Shown here: in pieces, positions 51,944 to 61,237 of the stretch | How the letters are laid out: each line of letters starts with the position of its first letter | Position numbering within the stretch: position 1 is the first letter of the stretch | Source: Sedimentibacter hydroxybenzoicus DSM 7310 | GTDB taxonomy: Bacteria > Bacillota > Clostridia > Tissierellales > Sedimentibacteraceae | Assembly: GCF_013403245.1 (NCBI RefSeq) | Contig: NZ_JACBNQ010000014.1 | Span: 1 to 64,000 of the forward strand | Direction of reading: 5' to 3' | DNA length: 64,000 nt | Notes under the pieces: generated by a model | Told to the model about the DNA's origin: nothing | The model's input: the letters and a program-made list of their open reading frames with translations, nothing else | Database searches by the model: none | Translations under genes and position numbers: made by a program

Positions 51944-53299
51944 TTAAAAGCGTAGTTGGACTGATGTGCCTTCTCCTTCTTTGCTTTTTATATCAATTGT
52001 TGCGAGGTGAGAGTCCAATATACTTTTTACAATCGTTAGACCTATACCGCTTCCCTCAGTTTCATGCCTGCTTTTATCTCCTCTGTACAGCCTTTCGAAG
52101 ATATAGGGCATGTCTTCATCGTTTATGCCTATACCGGTATCTTTGATTCCAATTATTATTTTATCGTCATTTTTACTTAAATTAATATCAACCTCTCCGC
52201 CTTTGTTTGTGAACTTGATGGCGTTATCAATGATGTTTATAAATACTTGCTTTAATTTGTCCTCATCACCGTTTATATAGTATTTTTCATTTTCATAACT
52301 AAAATTAAACGCAATGTTTTTTTCTTTTGCTTCTGACGAAAAATCCTTATGCATATTTTTTAGCAATGAAAGCAAATCCACCTTATGAAAATTTAATTTC
52401 ATGCTTTCATTTTCAAATTCCTTTAATTTGTCTAAATTGTTTAACAGTTTGCCGAATCTGATTACCTCATCATTCAAATGAGACAGCCTTTCGTCAGATA
52501 CGGGAAATATACCGTCAATCATTGCCTCTAAATTATTTTGAAGCACGTTTAAAGGTGTTCTTACCTCATGAGAAATGTCAGAGACGAGGCGTTTTCTTAA
52601 GGCATTCTGATTATCTAATTTTTCTGCCAGCTCATTTATACTGTTTCTTAGGTTTGCTATTTCTTCTATATTTGTTTTTATGGTAGTTTTTTCTTTAAAC
52701 TCACCTTTTGACAGCTTAACGGACATATTCGAAACCTCTGTTATCGGCTGCGAGAATTGCTTTGAATAATACAAGCTGACAAAAATTATTATAAAAATTG
52801 TAACAATACCACTCATCATTATGCTTTTATTCACAGAAGATTTAAATGCGGCATCTTCATCCGTCATTAACAGTGGAGAATATTGTCCGATTTCAACATA
52901 TCCCACAATTTCATTTTCAAAGTGCAATTCAAATTTCTTCGTTAAATAAACACCCTGATCCTGCACTTTCATATCATGAAGATGAACTTTATTGCGTATA
53001 TCCATTGGATTCATACCCCAAACTGGTATATTATTAATGTTATAAAGAGTTAGATTGTAATTGCTCATATATGCTTCATGCAATATTTCTACTCCCGAAA
53101 TTTCATTCCATTGACCTTCATTTTTATATAGCTCTTCTAATTGTGTAACTATTCTTTCATATCTTTTGTTTTGAACTGCTGTCATATAATCTTCAAATAT
53201 ATGGTTAATGGTAAAGTTAACAAACAGCATTATAAGCAAAATAGCCATGATGGAACAGGATATAATTAAAATGCTTAATCTCTTTCTTATTGTATGCAT
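51944..53299 (-). CDS. Membrane sensor histidine kinase
   Basis: The 451-residue protein has two membrane segments (about 8-28 and 165-185) around an extracytoplasmic sensor, and HAMP (about 185-240). The HisKA H-box is SDISHEVRTPLNVLQNN near 255 and the HATPase blocks are IIDNAIKFTNKGG and DTGIGINDEDMPYIFERLYRGDKS. It overlaps the response-regulator stop (TGATG), so the pair is translationally coupled. Signal unknown. A TTG upstream of the ATG is not used. Confidence 0.93.
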   Translation of the reverse strand: MHTIRKRLSILIISCSIMAILLIMLFVNFTINHIFEDYMTAVQNKRYERIVTQLEELYKNEGQWNEISGVEILHEAYMSNYNLTLYNINNIPVWGMNPMDIRNKVHLHDMKVQDQGVYLTKKFELHFENEIVGYVEIGQYSPLLMTDEDAAFKSSVNKSIMMSGIVTIFIIIFVSLYYSKQFSQPITEVSNMSVKLSKGEFKEKTTIKTNIEEIANLRNSINELAEKLDNQNALRKRLVSDISHEVRTPLNVLQNNLEAMIDGIFPVSDERLSHLNDEVIRFGKLLNNLDKLKEFENESMKLNFHKVDLLSLLKNMHKDFSSEAKEKNIAFNFSYENEKYYINGDEDKLKQVFINIIDNAIKFTNKGGEVDINLSKNDDKIIIGIKDTGIGINDEDMPYIFERLYRGDKSRHETEGSGIGLTIVKSILDSHLATIDIKSKEGEGTSVQLRF

Positions 53300-53982
53300 C
53301 AATTTTCACCGCCGAATTTGTACCCAAGCTTGGTTACGGTAATTATATACTTGGGATTTTTGGTGTCTTCTTCAATCTTTTTACGGATATTTTTTATGTG
53401 CACATCAATAGTTCTGTCGTATCCGTCAAAATCCATGCCGAATACCCTGTCTATAAGCTGTTCTCTTGATAATACCTTTCCATTATTCATAATTAATACA
53501 TATAGAATATTAAATTCGTTGGGAGTAAAAGCTATTTCCATACCCTTTAATTTTACGGTTCGTTTTTCATAATTAACAGATAAATTACCGTCATCATATA
53601 TATTTTCCGGATCATTGTTTTTATTAAGACGTCTGAATAACGCATTTATTCTTGCCGTTAATTCTCTCGGGCTGAATGGCTTAACCAAGTATTCGTCCGC
53701 CCCTATATTCAAGCCGTCTATCTTCTCTGTCAATGAGCCCTTTGCAGTAAGCATAAATATATGTACATCGGAGAATTGTCTTATTAGTTTACACACTTCT
53801 TCTCCGCTGATATCAGGCAGCATCAGATCAAGTATAATCAAATCAATATCATTTTTCCTGTTGATTTCTATACCCTCAAGACCTCTGGCAGTCAAAAAAA
53901 CATTGTATCCTTCCCTTTCAAGATATGCCTTCACAACTTCTGAAACTCTTTCATCGTCTTCTATCAATAGTATATTTTTCAT
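53299..53982 (-). CDS. OmpR-family response regulator
   Basis: The 227-residue regulator has a receiver domain (IEDDERVSEVVKAYL, phospho-Asp in LIILDLMLPDISG, conserved Lys in YLVKPFSPREL) and an OmpR-type winged helix (EFNILYVLIMNNGKVLSREQLI, DRTIDVHIKNIRKKIE). It is the partner of the kinase that overlaps its stop. Target genes are not evident from the neighbourhood; the metal/redox membrane protein at 54079 is a candidate only. Confidence 0.94.
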   Translation of the reverse strand: MKNILLIEDDERVSEVVKAYLEREGYNVFLTARGLEGIEINRKNDIDLIILDLMLPDISGEEVCKLIRQFSDVHIFMLTAKGSLTEKIDGLNIGADEYLVKPFSPRELTARINALFRRLNKNNDPENIYDDGNLSVNYEKRTVKLKGMEIAFTPNEFNILYVLIMNNGKVLSREQLIDRVFGMDFDGYDRTIDVHIKNIRKKIEEDTKNPKYIITVTKLGYKFGGEN

Positions 53983-54022
53983 ATAAACTCCATAGCTTTT
54001 TTGGACATTCCGTTAAAAATAA

Positions 54023-54056
54023 TATAGAGCATTGACCCGATATTGTCAACGCTCCA
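54023..54056 (-). terminator. Terminator of the HMA-TauE/SafE gene
   Basis: GAGCgTTGAC..GTCAATGCTC stem with a short loop on the minus strand, followed by an AT-rich T-run. Confidence 0.7.
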
Positions 54057-54078
54057 TTAGATGTATTTAAATTTAATA

Positions 54079-55875
54079 TTATTCTGCTATTAAATAATTT
54101 CTTATTTCCTCTAAATCAATATTATCTATGCTGTCCACAACCTCTATTATACCTAATAATGCATTTCCCTTTACAATTCCGTATAGACTTGTTTCAACCG
54201 GGGTTATCTCAACCTGATTTATACCTTTAACTGCTGTAAAGGAGGTTATTTCTTCGCCTGTATAGCCGTCGGCTATAACGTACGTTCCATCTGCATTATC
54301 GAAATCCGTGAAATCAAATGTTATTACGGTCGTACTGCCTTTTTCAACAACAGCTGCCAATGGCTGCAATTCATAGCCTATACCGCTTATTTTGAGAGCA
54401 TTGTTTTCTGCCTTGCCTATAAGCATTTCAGTCGGCACCTTTGATATATCATCGCCGTAAATGCTCGGCGGGTTATAGTAAGAAGCAGTATCCTCATCTA
54501 CAGGCATAGAGCAGCAGCCCGGTCCCGTAGACGGTGCGGGGATTGACGGATCAGGCACCGATGTGTCAACCGTATCAAGTTCATCAACCACCTTTATAAT
54601 ACCGTTTATCATACCCATCCAGCAGCTGAATCTCATGTCGCTGTCATTTGGAGTGAATTCCAATATATTTTCGCCTTTATTTATTTTAATTTCCTTATCG
54701 ATTGAAGGTATTATTATGGCATTATTGCACGTGTTTATTAACTCACCGTCAATAATCCACTTTACAGGTATATCTTTTTGTACATAAAAGGCATTGGGAG
54801 TGAATCCTCTGTTGTCTACGGTCATATTGATTATTTGTACGCCATCCTGTATTACCGCCTTTGCAACGTTGGGGTTTTCTTTGTCATCGCTGAGATCATT
54901 TTTATCCAGAGCCAATACGGCGGGATTTAAATTATATCCCAGCATTGACAAGCCTCTGTTGCCCATAATTATACCAAGAACTATTATCATTACTCCGCTT
55001 AGCTTTAACAGCCTTTTGGTATATCCCTTGCTTAACAAACCGGATACTGCTCCAAATGTAAGCATCAAAGGTACTGTTCCCAAGGAAAATATCATCATGG
55101 AAAGGGCTCCCTTTACAGGGCTTCCCGTTCCCAAAGCAAATATCTGCATCGTCTGTAACGGTCCGCAGGGCATAAAGCCATTTAACAACCCAACTATGAA
55201 CGGAGAATTGCTTTTGTTTTTAAACTTACAAAATGAATGGGGCAGCTTTATTTGAAGCTTTCTGAACAAACTGAATCCAAACATATTCAACCCCATCACA
55301 ATCATAAACAGCGCCGCAACAATCTGTACTGCTGCTTTTGACTTAAACGACAGGGAAAATATAGAGCCTACCGCTCCTATTATTCCGCCAAGAACAGTAT
55401 ATGACAGTACTCGTCCTGCATTATAATATAGTGCCGGCTTCATAGCCTGAAGCTTATCTTCACTTTCGTTATTAACTGTCTGAGAGAGCATTATACCTCC
55501 ACACATACCTACACAATGTATGGAGGTTAAAATTCCTACAATAAACAGCACCGCATAGGAGGCATTGTTCAATTGCGATTCCATATCGAATCCCGCCGTA
55601 TTAAATCCAAGAATTAAAATAGCCGCAACAATGATAACCATACCAAAAAATTTATAATCACTGTTTTGCTTCGTACCGTAACCGGCGTCATTTATTGCTT
55701 TATTAATATTATTATGACTACAGACATCATCGTCATATTCAATTTCCGCAAACTGACCACTGTAGCTTGCTTTTGCCGCTATAACTCCATCAACGTTTAA
55801 GGCAGCTCTTTCCACCCTCTTTTCACAAGAGCCGCATGTCATATCATAAACCTTTATCTTTTCTTTTTTAATCAT
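54079..55875 (-). CDS. Fused HMA, TauE/SafE-type membrane and cupredoxin-like domain protein
   Basis: The 598-residue protein has an N-terminal HMA metal-binding domain (DMTCGSCEKRVERAALNVDG; Cys 14 and 17). Six to seven membrane segments of the TauE/SafE-DsbD-like type follow (CVGMCGGIMLSQ, NGFMPCGPLQTMQIFALGTG), then a cupredoxin-like domain (near 330-420). Between there and a second beta-rich domain at the C-terminus is a Cys-rich stretch (TGPGCCSMPVDED). Such proteins are linked to copper handling or cytochrome assembly in anaerobes, but the metal is not established. A 40-residue CC-containing peptide gene lies 15 bases upstream. Confidence 0.75.
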   Translation of the reverse strand: MIKKEKIKVYDMTCGSCEKRVERAALNVDGVIAAKASYSGQFAEIEYDDDVCSHNNINKAINDAGYGTKQNSDYKFFGMVIIVAAILILGFNTAGFDMESQLNNASYAVLFIVGILTSIHCVGMCGGIMLSQTVNNESEDKLQAMKPALYYNAGRVLSYTVLGGIIGAVGSIFSLSFKSKAAVQIVAALFMIVMGLNMFGFSLFRKLQIKLPHSFCKFKNKSNSPFIVGLLNGFMPCGPLQTMQIFALGTGSPVKGALSMMIFSLGTVPLMLTFGAVSGLLSKGYTKRLLKLSGVMIIVLGIIMGNRGLSMLGYNLNPAVLALDKNDLSDDKENPNVAKAVIQDGVQIINMTVDNRGFTPNAFYVQKDIPVKWIIDGELINTCNNAIIIPSIDKEIKINKGENILEFTPNDSDMRFSCWMGMINGIIKVVDELDTVDTSVPDPSIPAPSTGPGCCSMPVDEDTASYYNPPSIYGDDISKVPTEMLIGKAENNALKISGIGYELQPLAAVVEKGSTTVITFDFTDFDNADGTYVIADGYTGEEITSFTAVKGINQVEITPVETSLYGIVKGNALLGIIEVVDSIDNIDLEEIRNYLIAE

Positions 55876-55890
55876 AATTCACCTGCTTTA

Positions 55891-56013
55891 TTAAGAATTT
55901 GCACGTATTAAAAAATAAATCAACAATATAAATGCACTAATTGCAGCAGCAGAAATAACATATTCTTTTAACGTGTATTTTTTATTCGGTCTCGGACCAC
56001 TACAGCAACCCAT
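55891..56013 (-). CDS. Small Cys-containing membrane peptide, 40 residues
   Basis: A 40-codon gene with ribosome site AAGGATG encodes MGCCSGPRPNKKYTLKEY followed by a single hydrophobic segment (about 19-36, VISAAAISAFILLIYFLI) and a short tail. The Cys pair at the start and membrane span suggest a metal- or redox-linked partner for the multidomain membrane protein 15 bases downstream. No family is recognised; absence from ordinary gene calls is likely because of its size. Confidence 0.65.
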   Translation of the reverse strand: MGCCSGPRPNKKYTLKEYVISAAAISAFILLIYFLIRANS

Positions 56014-56164
56014 TTTATTACATCCTTTTCCTTTTTTACTATTTTAAATGATTACTATGAAGAAATTATGTAGACAATTTTTATTTTCTTCATAAAATCT
56101 TCACATTTGTTAATTATAATAATGTTAAGAAAAACAAAACTTTTACAGGAAATCTCCTAATATA

Positions 56165-56242
56165 ACTAAATTTAAATATTACCGCCCTATAGGCGGCGAA
56201 AATATTTAAATTTTTTCAGTGGAAAACCACCACTGAAATCGT
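56165..56242. repeat. AT-rich hairpins with a G+C core
   Basis: AAATTTAAATATT...AATATTTAAATTT pair around GCC-ctata-GGC (56167-56214), and TTCAGTGG / CCACTGAA form a second hairpin (56216-56238). There is no coding signal in 56014-56270. A regulatory or repeat role is possible. Confidence 0.5.
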
Positions 56243-56275
56243 TAAATGACGGGCAAAGCCCTTATTGAAGTTTAG

Positions 56276-56310
56276 AACAAGACCATCGTTTGCTGGACGA
56301 TGGTCTTGTT
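56276..56310 (-). terminator. Terminator-like hairpin after the TetM-like gene
   Basis: AACAAGACCATCGT and ACGATGGTCTTGTT are 14-bp perfect arms with a 7-base loop, immediately downstream of the stop at 56311 on the minus strand. Confidence 0.75.
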
Positions 56311-58272
56311 CTATGTTATATTAAATTTTTCTGCTTCGAACCACGGTAGCGTGTATGAAACTCCTTTAGCGCAGAATACTGATGTTGATGTATTTTCAAC
56401 GTCTCTTTCCTTGTCGTATCCTATTTTTTCTACAACCTCATCAGAATTTCCACACAAATCATATCCATCATACATTAAGCTTATACTTCCTGTTCCCTTT
56501 GTAAAGGAAAGTAATTCAACACCATACTCCATAAAAGATTCGACAGGTCCTCTTCCTTTAATACATGCGTTTCCCGTATCAAGTACTATCGGCTCGCATG
56601 ATCCCCTCAGCTTTTGAACATCAGACATTATTCTTCCGATATATAATTCTTCTGCATAGATTTCGAATTTGTAATAGGGTTCTAATAAAATTGTTTCTGA
56701 TTTCTCCAATGCCTGCCTTATAGCTCTGTATGTTGCCTCTCTGAAATCACCGCCTACGGTGTGCTTTATGTGAGAACGTCCATTCGTAAGAATTATTTTT
56801 ATGTCGGTAATTGGCGAGCCTGTCAGTACTCCCTTATGAACCTTTTCAGACACATGACTTTTAATAATATTTTGAAAGTTTGATGCTAAGTTATCCACAT
56901 GGCATTCATTCTTAAAAATTATTCCGCTTCCCCGTTTAGCAGGCTCTAATCTTAATTGAACCTCAGCAAAATGTCTTAAGGGCTCAAAATGACCGTAGCC
57001 TGTTACTGTTGATGCTACAGTTTCCTTGTATTCAACCTGAGGAGCTTCAAACGACACACTTATGCCGAATCTCGATGATATAACCTGTTCCAAAACCTCT
57101 AATTGAATTTTACCCATCACGCTTATCAATATATCACCTTTTTCTTTGTTATGAGATATCGAAAGCATGGGATCTTCAGATTCTAAAATACGCAGCTTTT
57201 CCATAATTGTAATTGAATCCGTTTTATCCAATACTCTTACCCTTGATTTAAGCGCTGCCGTAAGTTTAAAGTCATTTACATCCTCTATTATGGTTCCCCC
57301 ATTCCTTAATACCGTACCACATATAGGGGCTGTCAGACCTACAGTTGCAAATACATCTCCGGCGCTAATTTCAGTTTTAACTTCATATTTCATACCATTA
57401 TATAATCTAATTTCATTTACCTTTTCCGAGAATTCATCTTCTCCTCTGATAAATAAAAATTCATCTTTAACACTCAGCTTTCCTGATAACAACTTTATAA
57501 ACGTTAATTTTGTTCCCTTTTCATCATGGAGAATTTTATAAACCTTTCCCCTAAATGTAGAATTTTCTCTATTATGATAATCCGTACCCGTCAGCCTTGA
57601 GAATATTTCCAAAAACGTATCTATTCCATTTCCTTTCAAAGCAGATCCGCTTATTACAGGAAATAACTGCCTCGCTTTTATAAGGCTGATAATGATTTCA
57701 TATGCCCTTCCCGCATCATAATTCTCATTTAAATATTCTTCCATAAAAATTTCATCATACATGGCAGCATACTCCAATGATTCTTCATTGATAATATCTT
57801 CCGGCGAATTCAAATAAATGATATCATTTGTAAGCCTGACTTTTATTTCGTTTATTACCGTATGCAAATTAAAACCTTCAATATCTGTTTTATTTATAAA
57901 TATAAATGTAGGTATATCATAATCCTTTAAAAGTTTGAACAATGTTATCGTATGTGCCTGTACACCCGAGCTTCCGCTGACTAATAAAATTGCATAATCC
58001 AATGCAGAAACTGACCGCTCCGTTTCTGCCGAAAAATCTATATGTCCCGGTGTATCTATTATGTAGTAAGTATCCTCCTTATAATTAAAATACCCCTCAC
58101 TTGAAAATATCGTAATTCCTCTTTTTTGTTCAATATCAGAAGTATCCATACTTGATGTTTTATGGTCCACTCTTCCAAGGCTTCTGATGCTGCCGGTTAA
58201 ATAGAGAAGGTGTTCCGTAAATGTTGTCTTTCCGGCATCTACATGTGCAAAAATACCTATGGTTTTTTTCAT
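56311..58272 (-). CDS. EF-G-like GTPase of the TetM ribosomal-protection type
   Basis: The 653-residue translational GTPase has G1 AHVDAGKTTFTEHLLYLTG (residues 9-27), G2 RGITIFSS, G3 DTPGHIDF, G4 NKTD and SGSALKG. EF-G-like domains II-V follow with TVGGDFREATYRAIRQALEKSETILLEPYYKFEI. Length and layout match Tet(M)/Tet(O)-type ribosomal protection proteins, but the sequence is diverged (for example RGITIFSSEGYFNYKEDTYY), and it carries no mobile-element neighbours. It may be an intrinsic clostridial paralogue with a different ribosome substrate. Confidence 0.75.
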   Translation of the reverse strand: MKKTIGIFAHVDAGKTTFTEHLLYLTGSIRSLGRVDHKTSSMDTSDIEQKRGITIFSSEGYFNYKEDTYYIIDTPGHIDFSAETERSVSALDYAILLVSGSSGVQAHTITLFKLLKDYDIPTFIFINKTDIEGFNLHTVINEIKVRLTNDIIYLNSPEDIINEESLEYAAMYDEIFMEEYLNENYDAGRAYEIIISLIKARQLFPVISGSALKGNGIDTFLEIFSRLTGTDYHNRENSTFRGKVYKILHDEKGTKLTFIKLLSGKLSVKDEFLFIRGEDEFSEKVNEIRLYNGMKYEVKTEISAGDVFATVGLTAPICGTVLRNGGTIIEDVNDFKLTAALKSRVRVLDKTDSITIMEKLRILESEDPMLSISHNKEKGDILISVMGKIQLEVLEQVISSRFGISVSFEAPQVEYKETVASTVTGYGHFEPLRHFAEVQLRLEPAKRGSGIIFKNECHVDNLASNFQNIIKSHVSEKVHKGVLTGSPITDIKIILTNGRSHIKHTVGGDFREATYRAIRQALEKSETILLEPYYKFEIYAEELYIGRIMSDVQKLRGSCEPIVLDTGNACIKGRGPVESFMEYGVELLSFTKGTGSISLMYDGYDLCGNSDEVVEKIGYDKERDVENTSTSVFCAKGVSYTLPWFEAEKFNIT

Positions 58273-58378
58273 TTATTCATCCTTTGATTTTAATAACTAA
58301 TGCAATTTTATATGAATTCAACGACTTATTCAATCAAAACTTTTATGTAATGTGTTGTGGGTGTTTCGTGGGTTTCGT

Positions 58379-58427
58379 GGGGACGGGGTATCTGTCATCT
58401 TTTTTTGATGACGGCAACCTCGTCCCC
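58379..58427. repeat. GC-rich palindromic intergenic element
   Basis: GGGGACG (58379-58385) pairs with CGTCCCC (58421-58427), and GTCATC (58394-58399) with GATGAC (58407-58412), around a T7 loop. It resembles dispersed clostridial intergenic repeats but is distinct from the RAYT-linked REP sequence. Confidence 0.6.
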
Positions 58428-58524
58428 TATTGTACTATTGTATTTAATATTGTATTTCTCTGAAAAGTATATATAATATTATTAGTTTGTATTTTTTGCT
58501 ATATTATTTTTAACGAGGACTATA

Positions 58525-59844
58525 ATGGACTTTCTGATTTCAGTTTTTATTTTTACGGTATCCTTGATTTTCAGCTTGATAAAAAATATTTCGATACTTA
58601 TACCATTGATTGTAGGAATGCTTGCTTTCTCAATAACCGCATTCAACAGAGGCTATACGCTTAAATCAATATATACGATGATTTTAAAGGGAATGAAAAA
58701 AGCTTTGTCACTAATGCCTATTTTTGCATTAATAGGAATAATCACTGCTGTCTGGAGAGCAAGCGGTACGATTCCTTTTCTTGTTTATTACGGAACAGAA
58801 TTGATGAATCCGGATTATTTTGTATTGTTTGCTTTTTTACTGTCATGTCTGGTTTCATTTGCTTTAGGTACAAGCTTTGGGACAGCCGGAACTATCGGAG
58901 TTGTATTAATTGTATTGGCTAAGGGCGGAGGTGTAAATATAAGTGTTGCAGCAGGAGCTATAATTTCAGGAGCGTTTTTTGGTGACAGATGCTCACCTAC
59001 ATCTTCAAGCGCTAATCTGGTTGCAGCCATTACAGGCACAGATTTATACGATAATGTAAAAAGGATGTTTATAACAGGAATTTTGCCCTTTGCCGCCACT
59101 GTTATTATCTATTTTGTTTTATCAAAGCAAAACCCTGTTAAATTAAATGAGAGCACACTATTAAATGATATATCGTTTTATTTTGATTTAAGCATTTTAA
59201 CCGTGCTTCCTGCCGTCATTATTTTCCTTCTTGCTCTTTTCAGAAAAAATGTTAAAACTTCAATGATATTTAGTATAATAGCAGCAATTTTCGTTTGCGT
59301 GTTCATACAAAAAATGGATATCCCTGAAATAATTAAAACTATGATTTTTGGATTTAAATTGAATTCGGACAGAGAAATTTCCCAAATTATATCCGGTGGC
59401 GGATTATTGTCAATGACCGGTGTTTCGTTGATAGTTTTAATTGCATCTTCTTATTCCGGCATATTTGAAGAAACCGGAATGCTTAACGATATACAGGGCA
59501 TCCTGAAAAAAATGAGCAATAAAATAGGCATTTATTTAACCACATTGTTTACCGGCTTTGTAACCGGTGCCTTTTGCTGTAATCAAACATTGCCTGTTTT
59601 ATTGACATATCAATTAATGAATAAAATTTATATTGAAAAAGGATTAACCAAGGAGGATATTGCAATAGACATAGAAAACACAGCAATCATGACATCTGAG
59701 CTGTTTCCGTGGAGTATTGCCATAGCTGTACCCCTCGCCACATTGTCGGCTACCCCGGCAAGCATCCCTTACGCAGTATATCTTTACCTCGTTCCATTGT
59801 TGAATATAATTAGACTTAAAAGAATGATTAAGATGTTAAATTAA
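58525..59844 (+). CDS. NhaC-family Na+/H+ antiporter
   Basis: The 439-residue protein has about 11-12 hydrophobic segments and the NhaC signature GAFFGDRCSPTSSSANLVAAITGTDLYDN (about 150-178; conserved Asp/Ser cluster), with FGTAGTIGVVLI ahead. NhaC exchangers couple sodium export to proton entry or take up organic acids. It is the only plus-strand gene in this part of the window, with RBS GAGGA. Downstream it converges on the hydrolase gene. Confidence 0.88.
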   Translation: MDFLISVFIFTVSLIFSLIKNISILIPLIVGMLAFSITAFNRGYTLKSIYTMILKGMKKALSLMPIFALIGIITAVWRASGTIPFLVYYGTELMNPDYFVLFAFLLSCLVSFALGTSFGTAGTIGVVLIVLAKGGGVNISVAAGAIISGAFFGDRCSPTSSSANLVAAITGTDLYDNVKRMFITGILPFAATVIIYFVLSKQNPVKLNESTLLNDISFYFDLSILTVLPAVIIFLLALFRKNVKTSMIFSIIAAIFVCVFIQKMDIPEIIKTMIFGFKLNSDREISQIISGGGLLSMTGVSLIVLIASSYSGIFEETGMLNDIQGILKKMSNKIGIYLTTLFTGFVTGAFCCNQTLPVLLTYQLMNKIYIEKGLTKEDIAIDIENTAIMTSELFPWSIAIAVPLATLSATPASIPYAVYLYLVPLLNIIRLKRMIKMLN

Positions 59845-59864
59845 TCCGATATTTCGGTATATGT

Positions 59865-61136
59865 TCAATATTTTTTTATATCGAATGTATCCTGTAAAAG
59901 TACCCAGTTCTGAGTAAAGGGGTATCCTAATCCCCAGTAGCTTAAACCTCTTAAGTCGTATTCTTTCACGGCATCAAATTTTGCCCGTGCGCTTCTCGCA
60001 TCCTCAAACCATACTTCATGATCATTGCCCTCCGAGTCCGTATAACTGAAAAACGGTGATTGTGCCAAGCTGTCATACTGTATCTGTACATTGTGAGCAT
60101 ATGCTCTTTCCATGGCTTCCTCGACACTTATGGTTTCCGCTGTATCTCCTTGAGCAAATGGGATTTTCCAATCTCTTGCATATATTTGAAAGCCCATTAA
60201 TATTTTATCCCGCGGAATAACCTCCACTGCATAATCTAAAACCCTTTTTATTTCATTAATAGGTGAAATAGCTCTCGGCTGCCCGCCTCTCCATCCCCAT
60301 TCATAGGTCATCAATACCACAAAATCAACAATTTCTCCATGCGCAGGGTAATCGTGTGCTTCATATAAAAGCCCTGTTTGCTCCGCACTTAGCTTTGGTG
60401 CTAATGATGTAGAAATAAAAAATCCTTCGTTATGTAACCTTTCGGCAGCAGTTGTCAGGAAATTATTATATGCTTCACGATCCTCAGGCAGCACATATTC
60501 AAAATCAACATTTAATCCCTGATATCCCTTTTCTTTCATAACCTCAATTATATTATTTAAAAGAGCATCTACTGTATCAGGATTGTTCAATACCTTATTG
60601 GCTATATTTTCACCTGCAACGTTCACGGTAAAATTTACAATTGCCATCATAGGCACGACGCCGTGTGATATTGCTTCTCCTATTAACGGTTCATCATCTA
60701 TAGGGACTAAGCTCCCATCTTCATTTATCAAATAGGCAAACGGGCTCAAATATGTTAACAAATCACCAACCTCGTTTACAACAGTTATTCCTTCCTGATC
60801 AAAAAAATATGAAAATCCGTTTACCTCTATTTCCGGTTTTGGCTTCTCCGGTATTTTGAGTATTTGTCCAATATACAGACTGTCGGGATTTAATATCTGA
60901 TTTTCCCATAATAAATCCTGCGCAGGGACTCCAAGGCTTGCAGAAATTTTCCAGACTGTATCTCCGGGTCTCACCGTATATGTATTTTGCTCTCTTGGAA
61001 TTAAAAGCGATTGACCTACCAACAGTTGATTTGGATTTGTTAATCCGTTCGCTTCCATTATAGATACTACATCAGTTTTATAATAATCGGCTAAGCTCCA
61101 TAAAGTGTCTCCCTCTTGTACCACATGTATTAACAT
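59865..61136 (-). CDS. LysM-GH18 spore cortex hydrolase (YaaH/SleL-like)
   Basis: The 423-residue protein has two N-terminal LysM domains (HVVQEGDTLWSLADYYKTD, YTVRPGDTVWKISASLGV) and a GH18-fold catalytic domain from about residue 105. The conserved acid pattern is GLNVDFEYV (Asp 211, Glu 213). This matches spore N-acetylglucosaminidase SleL/YaaH, which degrades cortex during germination. No signal peptide is seen, in line with mother-cell deposition. It supports a spore-forming host. Confidence 0.93.
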   Translation of the reverse strand: MLIHVVQEGDTLWSLADYYKTDVVSIMEANGLTNPNQLLVGQSLLIPREQNTYTVRPGDTVWKISASLGVPAQDLLWENQILNPDSLYIGQILKIPEKPKPEIEVNGFSYFFDQEGITVVNEVGDLLTYLSPFAYLINEDGSLVPIDDEPLIGEAISHGVVPMMAIVNFTVNVAGENIANKVLNNPDTVDALLNNIIEVMKEKGYQGLNVDFEYVLPEDREAYNNFLTTAAERLHNEGFFISTSLAPKLSAEQTGLLYEAHDYPAHGEIVDFVVLMTYEWGWRGGQPRAISPINEIKRVLDYAVEVIPRDKILMGFQIYARDWKIPFAQGDTAETISVEEAMERAYAHNVQIQYDSLAQSPFFSYTDSEGNDHEVWFEDARSARAKFDAVKEYDLRGLSYWGLGYPFTQNWVLLQDTFDIKKY

Positions 61137-61237
61137 AAGCTCCTCCTATACACATATTTAATACTAATATATTCAGGCTTATTTACATGATGACAAAAAT
61201 CGCAATCTGACCAAGGCTGTTGAGAAGGCCCGGCAAC

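Noticed and set aside
56311-58272. Acquired tetracycline-resistance transposon
   Set aside because: No integrase, leader peptide or transposon ends surround the gene, and the sequence is diverged from Tet(M).
58379-58427. Fifth RAYT-linked REP copy
   Set aside because: It shares GGGGACG but not the GGTTCT..TTGGGTC part; its hairpin is a different structure.
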